Shown here: in pieces, positions 33,522-39,314 of the stretch | How the letters are laid out: each line of letters opens with the position of its first letter | How positions within the stretch are numbered: position 1 is the first letter of the stretch | NCBI GenBank assembly: GCA_016934335.1 | Contig: JAFGTC010000298.1 | Coordinates: forward strand, 1 to 39,314 | Source: Candidatus Omnitrophota bacterium | GTDB lineage: Bacteria; Hinthialibacterota; Hinthialibacteria; Hinthialibacterales; Hinthialibacteraceae | Reading direction: 5' to 3' | Length of the DNA: 39,314 nt | Notes under the pieces: model-generated | Told to the model about the DNA's origin: nothing | What the model saw: the letters and a program-made list of their open reading frames with translations, nothing else | Database searches by the model: none | Position numbers and translations under genes: made by a program

Positions 33522-34775
33522 TTGAATCCAACCGATCCTATCATCGCGAACGACGCCGTCGTTCTTGGTATATTGATCATGATACTGGCCCTGGTTTTTG
33601 GAACCGCGTCCAGCGCAAAACCGATTTTTCAGAAGTTTTACCGCTTCGTTCCTTCGATTCTCCTATGCTATTTTATCCCGGCCATTTTGAGCAGCCTGGG
33701 TCTGATTTCCGCCGAGGCGTCCAACCTATATCATGTTACGTCCCGTTATTTACTGCCCGCCTGTTTGGTGCTTTTAACATTGAGCGTCGATCTCAAATCC
33801 GTTTTGCGCCTCGGCCCGAAAATGCTGATCATGTTTTTCACCGGCGCGGCGGGCATCGTGTTGGGCGGCCCTCTGGCCATTCTCGCGGTATCGTTCTTCA
33901 GTCCTGAGACTGTCGCGGGGGAAGGTCCTGACTCCGTCTGGCGCGGCCTGACGACGGTTGCGGGAAGTTGGATCGGCGGCGGCGCCAATCAAGCGGCGAT
34001 GAAAGAGATCTTCAATGTAGGCGATTCTATTTTTGGGACGCTGGTGGCGGTCGATGTTCTTGTCGCCAATCTCTGGATGGCGGTTTTGCTGTTGATGGCG
34101 GGCAATGCGAAAGAGATCGATCGACTTAACGGCGCCGACTCGAGCGACATCGAAGCGCTGCGCCGCCGCATGGAAGAATACAAATCGCAGATCGACCGCA
34201 TACCGACCTTGGCCGATACTATGAAAGTTTTGGCGGCGGGATTCGGCGTGACGGCGCTGGCCCATCTGGGAGGCGATTATTTAAGCCAAACCATCGAAAA
34301 CGCCTATCCGTCGCTGGCCCGGTTTAGTTTAACCAGTTCGTTTTTTTGGATTGTGGTTATTGCGACGACGGGAGGCTTGCTGCTGTCATTCACACCCGCC
34401 CGGCGTTTGGAAGGCGCCGGCGCGTCTCGCATCGGTTCGGTCTTTCTGTATTTGTTGGTCGCCTCGATCGGCATGAAAATGAATATCGCGTCGGTTGTCG
34501 ACTCTCCCGGCTTGTATCTGGTCGGCTTCATCTGGATTTCATTTCATGCATTGCTTTTATTGATTGTTGGGAAATTGATCAAAGCGCCGGTTTTCTTTTT
34601 GGCGGTCGGCAGCCAAGCCAACATCGGCGGCGCCGCCTCCGCGCCCATCGTCGCCAGCGCATTTCATCCAGCTCTGGCGCCGGTCGGCGTTTTGGTCGCC
34701 GTCGTCGGCTATGCGCTGGGAACCTACGGCGCGTGGCTTTGCGGTCAGCTGATGCGCGCCGTCGCCCCCATGTAG
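33522..34775 (+). CDS. DUF819 family integral membrane protein
   Basis: 417 residues with about ten to eleven hydrophobic helices; a cytoplasmic loop rich in charge (NGADSSDIEALRRRMEEYKSQIDRIP) lies near 200-225. VAGSWIGGGANQAAMKE and SQANIGGAASAPIVASAFHP are paired glycine-rich motifs typical of DUF819/YjcL proteins. The family is distantly related to sodium symporters; substrate unknown. I set the start at TTG 33522 because GGAG at 33509-33512 is 9 bases upstream. The earlier TTG at 33513 directly abuts that site. No ATG gives the full first helix. It converges on iolG, with 12 bases between the stops. Confidence 0.85.
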   Translation: MNPTDPIIANDAVVLGILIMILALVFGTASSAKPIFQKFYRFVPSILLCYFIPAILSSLGLISAEASNLYHVTSRYLLPACLVLLTLSVDLKSVLRLGPKMLIMFFTGAAGIVLGGPLAILAVSFFSPETVAGEGPDSVWRGLTTVAGSWIGGGANQAAMKEIFNVGDSIFGTLVAVDVLVANLWMAVLLLMAGNAKEIDRLNGADSSDIEALRRRMEEYKSQIDRIPTLADTMKVLAAGFGVTALAHLGGDYLSQTIENAYPSLARFSLTSSFFWIVVIATTGGLLLSFTPARRLEGAGASRIGSVFLYLLVASIGMKMNIASVVDSPGLYLVGFIWISFHALLLLIVGKLIKAPVFFLAVGSQANIGGAASAPIVASAFHPALAPVGVLVAVVGYALGTYGAWLCGQLMRAVAPM

Positions 34776-34787
34776 AAATCAAGACGC

Positions 34788-35807
34788 TTACATTTCATCC
34801 AAAGCGACCGGCCGTTTTTCTTGCAAGGAGCGCTGCGCCGCCAAGCCCATCACCACGGGAATGCGGCCGTCGATTCCTGTTACGACCGGCTCCGCATCCT
34901 CGATAATGGCTGAAACGAACAGTTTCATTTCAGCGATATACGAGTCGATGTAGCGATCCATGAAGAAGTGATGCGGCAGAGGCGAATGAATGCCATCGAC
35001 ATTGCTGATAATCGTACGCGTGGGAGCGTTGTTCTCTGCGGCGATCATCCCTTCGGAGCCGAAAACTTCCACTCGTTGGTCATAGCCGTAAATGGCTTGC
35101 CGGCTGTTGTCAATCGTTCCGATGGCGCCGTTTGCGAAATGCAGCGTAATGACGGCGGTGTCGATGTCGCCGGCTTCTCCGATTCTCGGATCGACCAGCA
35201 CGCCCCCCGCCGCATATAAGGAAATCACTTCGCTGCCAGCCAGGTAGCGAGCCATGTCAAAATCGTGAATGGTCATATCCAGGAACATCCCGCCGGACGC
35301 ATGGATATAATCAATCGGAGGCGGGGCGGGATCGCGGCTGGTGATTCGCACGATGTGCGGTTCGCCGATAGCGCCTTCCACGATGGTTCGATGCACTTCC
35401 TGGAAGTTCGGATCGAAGCGGCGATTGAATCCGACCTGAAACTTGACGCCGGCTTTCTTGACCGCCTGCAAGGTTTGATCGATCCGCGCGAGGTTGTAAT
35501 CAATGGGCTTCTCGCAAAATATCTGCTTCCCGGCGGCCGCCGCTTGTTCGATCAGCTGCGCATGCGTGTCCGTCGACGAGCAGATGACCACGGCATCGAT
35601 CTTTTCGTTGGCAAAAATCGGCTCCGCCTTGTCGTAGACGTGGGGAATTTGAAAGCGGGCCGCGCATTCCTGCGCGGAAGAAAAATTTACATCGCAAACC
35701 GCCTCCAGGCGCGCATGGGGAATACGATAGGCGATATGTTCTGCATGAACCTTGCCGATCCGGCCGGTTCCGATCAATCCGATGGATACCTCGCTCCTTG
35801 TCGTCAT
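34788..35807 (-). CDS. iolG: Inositol 2-dehydrogenase
   Basis: 339 residues (Bacillus IolG 344) of the Gfo/Idh/MocA family without signal peptide, so cytoplasmic. The Rossmann loop IGLIGTGRIGKVHAEHI, the CEKPI catalytic-lysine motif, GFNRRFDPNFQEVH and GGMFLDMTIHDFDMARY (with the catalytic Asp-His pair) are IolG hallmarks. It oxidises myo-inositol with NAD+ to 2-keto-myo-inositol (scyllo-inosose), the entry reaction. The ATG at 35807 is chosen because AGAGGAA lies upstream and the Rossmann fold begins 7 residues later; the open frame to 35969 overlaps iolE and is rejected. It is last in the permease-binding protein-iolE-iolG operon. Confidence 0.9.
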   Translation of the reverse strand: MTTRSEVSIGLIGTGRIGKVHAEHIAYRIPHARLEAVCDVNFSSAQECAARFQIPHVYDKAEPIFANEKIDAVVICSSTDTHAQLIEQAAAAGKQIFCEKPIDYNLARIDQTLQAVKKAGVKFQVGFNRRFDPNFQEVHRTIVEGAIGEPHIVRITSRDPAPPPIDYIHASGGMFLDMTIHDFDMARYLAGSEVISLYAAGGVLVDPRIGEAGDIDTAVITLHFANGAIGTIDNSRQAIYGYDQRVEVFGSEGMIAAENNAPTRTIISNVDGIHSPLPHHFFMDRYIDSYIAEMKLFVSAIIEDAEPVVTGIDGRIPVVMGLAAQRSLQEKRPVALDEM

Positions 35808-35872
35808 GGCACGTTCCTCTGCATTATCGTTTCTATTTTGATAGGCTCGCGTATTTACGTAATGTCGCCGTT

Positions 35873-36775
35873 TTAGAGTCCAAGCGTCAACAAATAATTC
35901 CGGTTTCTTTTTGCGCTTTCCAAAGGCGTTCCCATGCCGGGAAGAACATCCTGTTCGACGACGATCCATCCGTTGTAATCTCGGGCTTTCAATTCACGCA
36001 CTATGGCGGGAAAATCGACCGAACCTTTGCCCAGTTCGCAGAAGACGCCGTTCTTGACGGCTTTGAAATAATCCCAGCCGTTATTGCGGGCCGGCCCCGC
36101 TATGCCGGGATGGCAGTCTTTGAAATGCACATGCCAGATGCGCTCTGCAAAGGATTTTAATCCCTCGACGGCGTTTCCCCCGCCATATTCATAATGCCCC
36201 GTATCGAAGCAAAGGCCAATGATCTCGGGATCGGTCAGGGAAAGAAAGCGGCCCACTTCCTCCGGAGTTTCCACGTAGCCGGCGCAGTGATGGTGAAACA
36301 CTGTTCGGATTCCGGTTTCTTCTTTGACGGTTTTAGCGATCCGTTCGGCGCCTTGCGCGAATAGTATCCATTGATCGTCTGTCAGGCCGTCCTCCGTTTG
36401 AATTCGGCCGGCTTTGCGCGTGCGGTTTTCGACCGTTCCATTATCGTCTGCAAGCACTAAAAAAGGCGATTCGCTGACGGCGGCCAACAATCCGGCGGTT
36501 TTAACAGCGAGCGAAATTCCTTCCTCATGGGCGTCTGGATTCGCCAAGGCGATAGGGACAAAGGCGCCCAGCATAGTCAATCCGCGTTGATCCAATTCTT
36601 CGCGAAGAACGAGAGGATCGGTCGGCATGAATCCCCAATCTCCCAATTCCGTCCCTGCATAAAGAGATTGCGCCATTTCGTCTAATACGTTTGCATACCC
36701 GGCGGCTTCGCCGTCAAGATCAAATTCCAATACTCCCCAAGAACAAGGCGCATTGGCGACTTTAATGCGACTCAT
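35873..36775 (-). CDS. iolE: Myo-inosose-2 dehydratase-like TIM-barrel enzyme
   Basis: 300 residues (Bacillus IolE 297) of the PF01261 TIM-barrel family. NAPCSWGVLEF at the start, YAGTELGDWGFMP, HHHCAGYVETPEEV, LCFDTGHYEYGGG, WHVHFKD and GWIVVEQD supply metal and substrate positions; the ...GVFCELGKGSVDFPAI segment is common to IolE. It would dehydrate scyllo-inosose to the 1,2-dione that IolD opens. Some IolE relatives are inosose isomerases (IolI) or sugar epimerases, but the place between the transporter and iolG favours IolE. GGAG is 7 bases before the ATG. It ends 65 bases before iolG. Confidence 0.85.
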   Translation of the reverse strand: MSRIKVANAPCSWGVLEFDLDGEAAGYANVLDEMAQSLYAGTELGDWGFMPTDPLVLREELDQRGLTMLGAFVPIALANPDAHEEGISLAVKTAGLLAAVSESPFLVLADDNGTVENRTRKAGRIQTEDGLTDDQWILFAQGAERIAKTVKEETGIRTVFHHHCAGYVETPEEVGRFLSLTDPEIIGLCFDTGHYEYGGGNAVEGLKSFAERIWHVHFKDCHPGIAGPARNNGWDYFKAVKNGVFCELGKGSVDFPAIVRELKARDYNGWIVVEQDVLPGMGTPLESAKRNRNYLLTLGL

Positions 36776-36828
36776 CGGTTTTCTCCATTCTTTTAATTCT
36801 CATATAACAATGTCTACCGGCATCCATC

Positions 36829-37797
36829 TTATCCGTTTTTGGATTCGTTTGCAGAGCCGACATTTTCTTTTGTAATCAATTCAATTTTAACCGGGATTTT
36901 GTCGGGAATGGATTCGCCGTTTAGAACGTTGACGGCATTCACAACGGCGGCGCGGCCCATTTCATCGGGGAATTGGGCGATGGAGCCCTCCATGCGCCCC
37001 TGGCGGATGGCGGATCGCGCCTCCTCGATGGCGTCGAAGCCGATTACGGCGATTTCGCCTTCTTTGCCCGCCGCTTTAATCGCTTCCACAGCGCCCAAAG
37101 CCATCATGTCGTTGGTCGAAAAAAGCGCTTTGACATTGGGATGCGTTTGAAGGATGTTCTGAAAGACGTTGAAGCCCTGATCGCGCTCTGTATTGGCGGG
37201 CTGCGAAGCGGCGATGGTTAAATAAGGCGCATCTTTTACGCCGTCCAAAAAACCTTGGAGGCGCGAATCGTGAGTTTCATGGCCGGGAATCCCTTCCAGT
37301 ATCACCAATTCTGTGGGCTCCTGAAATTTCTGGGCAAAATGCCTCCCGGCCAGCAGGCCGCCTTGGTAGTTGTCAGAACCAATGAAGGTGACATACGACA
37401 CATTCATGTCCTGCGCGGTCTTTTCATCGACTTTGGTGTCGACGATCAAAACGGGAATATTAGCCTGGTTCGCTTTAGCAATCGCCGACACCACTTCACG
37501 CGAACCGCTGGGAGTGATGCAAAGCGCGTCGACGTTGGTTTCGATCAGGTTTTCGATAATCTGCATCTGGCGTTCTACGTCGATTTCCCGGTCGGCGGCC
37601 TGTACGATCAGTTCGACATTCAATCTTTCAGCCGCCTCCCTCGCTCCTTCCTCCATGCGGATAAAAAATGGATTGTTAAGCGTTTTCATCACAAAACCGA
37701 TGCGCGGTTTTTGGAATTGCGTCGACTGCGGTTCGCGGTTGCATCCTCCCGCGCAAAGAAAAACGATCAATCCTAATAGAACCGGCCATCGTTTCAT
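36829..37797 (-). CDS. Sugar/inositol ABC transporter substrate-binding lipoprotein (RbsB-like)
   Basis: 322 residues. A lipoprotein signal ends CAGGC with Cys19 as the lipidated residue. The mature part is a type I periplasmic binding protein: IGFVMKTLNNPFFIRMEEGAREAA at the start, IIENLIETNVDALCI, TFIGSDNYQGGLLAG, and ALFSTNDMMALGAVEAI with VIGFDA. The family binds ribose, xylose, galactose or inositol. With iolE and iolG downstream and a permease upstream, inositol or a related cyclitol is the probable ligand. The strong AGGAGGAG site 8 bases before ATG suggests high expression. No ATPase gene accompanies it. Confidence 0.92.
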   Translation of the reverse strand: MKRWPVLLGLIVFLCAGGCNREPQSTQFQKPRIGFVMKTLNNPFFIRMEEGAREAAERLNVELIVQAADREIDVERQMQIIENLIETNVDALCITPSGSREVVSAIAKANQANIPVLIVDTKVDEKTAQDMNVSYVTFIGSDNYQGGLLAGRHFAQKFQEPTELVILEGIPGHETHDSRLQGFLDGVKDAPYLTIAASQPANTERDQGFNVFQNILQTHPNVKALFSTNDMMALGAVEAIKAAGKEGEIAVIGFDAIEEARSAIRQGRMEGSIAQFPDEMGRAAVVNAVNVLNGESIPDKIPVKIELITKENVGSANESKNG

Positions 37798-37811
37798 GAT
37801 TTTATCTCCTC

Positions 37812-38813
37812 CTATGATTTTTTCGGCGATTTCGATTTCAGATAGGTATCCAATAAGGCGGCGATTACGATAACGCCGCCGATTACGATATTTTGAAAGT
37901 TGGAAGATACGTTCAATAAATTGAGCCCATTGCGCAGAACCTGAATGATCAAGGCGCCGATCAGCGTTCCGCTGACGCTGCCTTCGCCTCCCATTAAGCT
38001 GGTCCCGCCGATCACTGTCGCGGCAATCGCGTCCAACTCGTAGTTGATGCCCGCCAGCGGCTGCGCGGAATTGAGGCGGGATGTCAATAAAATGGCGGCG
38101 ACCGCGCAGGTAAAGCCGGAAAGCGCATAGACCGTCATTTTGTAAATGCGAACATTGACGCCGGACAAATAGGCGGCTGATTCATTGCCCCCAATCGCAT
38201 AAGTATATCGTCCGAATCGAGTCTTCGTCAAAATGAGATGAGCCGCCGCGTAGAGTGCAATCATAATCCAGATGGGGATCGGGATCCATAAAAAATGTTC
38301 GGTGGAAAGCGCCCGGAAGCCTTGTTCGAAGCCGGAAATGGGCCGTCCTCCCGTGACAACCAGCGCTCCGCCCCGGGCGACGCTCATCATCCCCAACGTG
38401 ACGATGAAGGGCGGCAGTTTCCCCCAGCTAACAAGAGCGCCATTGATCGCTCCCGCTCCGATTCCCACAAATGCAGCCGTCAACAGCGCCAGAGGCAGGG
38501 GAATGCCGGCGTGTAAAACGCCGGCCAGGATGACGCCGACAAACGCCAGAACCGATCCCACCGATAAATCGATGCCCGCCGTCAAAATGACAAAGGTCAT
38601 TCCAATAGAGATGATGGCATTGATCGAAGATTGCTGGGCGACATTCTTTAGGTTAGAGACCGTCAAGAAGTGAGGCGTCGCAATCCAGAGCACAATGCAG
38701 AGGAACGCCAATCCCGCTAGAGGCCCCAGCCAGCGTCCTGCATGGAATGATTTAAAATTTACCGATGTATGCGCCAATAATCCATTCCGCTTTTTGTTAT
38801 TCACATTCAACAC
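37812..38813 (-). CDS. Sugar/inositol ABC transporter permease (RbsC-like)
   Basis: 333 residues with about nine to ten transmembrane helices. The AGIDLSVGSVLAF motif in the second helix region is the RbsC/XylH signature, and GRYTYAIGGNESAAYLSGVNV is the cytoplasmic coupling loop that meets the ATPase. It forms the channel for the binding protein encoded 14 bases downstream. A matching ATPase (RbsA/IatA type) is missing next to it; the upstream side is an intergenic region facing iolD. The start is uncertain: GTG 38813 has no clear ribosome-binding site, and GTG 38804 is an alternative. Confidence 0.9.
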   Translation of the reverse strand: MLNVNNKKRNGLLAHTSVNFKSFHAGRWLGPLAGLAFLCIVLWIATPHFLTVSNLKNVAQQSSINAIISIGMTFVILTAGIDLSVGSVLAFVGVILAGVLHAGIPLPLALLTAAFVGIGAGAINGALVSWGKLPPFIVTLGMMSVARGGALVVTGGRPISGFEQGFRALSTEHFLWIPIPIWIMIALYAAAHLILTKTRFGRYTYAIGGNESAAYLSGVNVRIYKMTVYALSGFTCAVAAILLTSRLNSAQPLAGINYELDAIAATVIGGTSLMGGEGSVSGTLIGALIIQVLRNGLNLLNVSSNFQNIVIGGVIVIAALLDTYLKSKSPKKS

Positions 38814-39119
38814 AAAGGATCGTATTGTATTTTTCTAAAATGAAATTTGTCATACTCTTATTATCAAATAATGTGACCGACAAAATCAGAATAATACTCA
38901 GAATAATGGAATTCTCTCGTAAATTTCTAGTCCACATAGATAAAATACACTGTTCTTTTTCGATGAACTGCCTTATGATTATCGTCGATTTCAAAACGGG
39001 TGGATTGAATAGAACAGCTGCTCAAGCCATTTACATGCATTGGCGCAATGGATCTGTCTGTCATGCAAGAACATTTTTATGGCTGAATCTTTCATAACAA
39101 AGCGAAAGGGGATGTACCG
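38814..39119. promoter_or_regulatory. Divergent control region between transporter operon and iolD
   Basis: These 306 AT-rich bases should hold promoters for both directions. On the plus strand TTGTCA (38847-38852) and TAATGT (38869-38874), 16 bases apart, form a possible but distant promoter for iolD (about 240 bases upstream). AAAGGGG at about 39105-39111 is the iolD ribosome-binding site. Open frames in this stretch lack codon bias and start signals, so I call no gene. No regulator such as iolR is seen. Confidence 0.4.
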
Positions 39120-39314
39120 ATGGGAGAAACACGTCGATTAACCATGGCGCAGGCGCTGCTCAAGTTTTTATGCAGCCAATATGTGGAGCGAGATGGAGTC
39201 GAACATCGATTTTTTGAAGGCGTGTTCGGAATTTTCGGACACGGCATGGTAGCCGGATTAGGTTTAGCGCTGGAGGAATATCAAGATCAGATCCGCTATT
39301 TCCAATGCCGCAAC
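39120..39314 (+). CDS. iolD: 3D-(3,5/4)-trihydroxycyclohexane-1,2-dione hydrolase, N-terminal part (cut by window end)
   Basis: Only the first 65 residues are present. RLTMAQALLKFLCSQYVERDG and FFEGVFGIFGHGMVAGLGLALEE match the N-terminus of IolD, a thiamine-diphosphate enzyme of about 620 residues. The FGIFGHG segment includes the region near the ThDP-activating part of the fold. IolD opens the cyclohexane dione to 5-deoxy-D-glucuronate, the substrate of IolB at 25278. It is divergent from the transporter-iolE-iolG operon. The rest, and possibly iolC, iolJ and a transporter ATPase, should lie beyond the window. Confidence 0.9.
   Translation, partial: MGETRRLTMAQALLKFLCSQYVERDGVEHRFFEGVFGIFGHGMVAGLGLALEEYQDQIRYFQCRN

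Noticed and set aside
38765..39097. 110-residue plus-strand frame before iolD
   Set aside because: It overlaps the permease start, has no ribosome-binding site and shows no domain; it is AT-rich promoter DNA.

Overview
The window carries about 27 protein genes at high coding density, with roughly balanced base composition and no rRNA, tRNA, CRISPR array, insertion sequence or phage gene that I can see. The gene content suggests an uncultured, saprophytic bacterium near the PVC / Sumerlaeota / Hydrogenedentota-type lineages. Pointers are stand-alone pseudopilin-like proteins, DUF1080 proteins, Tat-exported Gfo/Idh/MocA oxidoreductases, an ASPIC/UnbV repeat protein, a tricorn-type protease and abundant sugar-catabolic enzymes. 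This placement rests on gene content only.

Layout. 1-1457 (minus) is the 5' two-thirds or so of a secreted alpha-galactosidase-like glycosidase cut by the window edge. 1727-2281 is a pseudopilin-like protein. 2577-10864 (plus) is a compact catabolic operon: class III aminotransferase, FGGY sugar kinase, arabinose/fucose-isomerase-like enzyme, Na+/solute symporter, amidohydrolase and a Tat-exported TIM-barrel protein, closed by a clear terminator. 11072-15360 (minus) holds exported proteins: a double DUF1080 protein, an ASPIC/UnbV calcium-repeat protein and a Tat-exported oxidoreductase. 15699-17457 has leuB and a small VOC protein. 17473-21003 (minus) is a three-gene set: TPR lipoprotein, B12-type radical SAM enzyme, and a protein that is essentially only the iron-sulfur domain of IspG. 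21249-22520 is a dicarboxylate/glutamate-type symporter, followed by two tandem, recently duplicated pseudopilin-like genes.

24440-39314 is a myo-inositol catabolic island in two halves. The first half is transaldolase-iolB-SDR (minus), divergent from iolA (plus). The second half is sugar ABC permease, binding protein, iolE and iolG (minus), divergent from iolD (plus, cut by the window end). Between them lie an iron-sulfur flavoprotein, a large tricorn-like protease and a DUF819 membrane protein. Together IolG, IolE, IolD, IolB and IolA would take myo-inositol to acetyl-CoA, but IolC and IolJ are not visible; the transaldolase is a candidate for the missing aldol cleavage. The transporter lacks a visible ATPase gene.

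The most unusual items are the stand-alone IspG Fe-S domain with its B12/radical-SAM partner, the unassigned sugar operon at 2.6-10.9 kb, and the inositol cluster with a transaldolase in the IolJ position.
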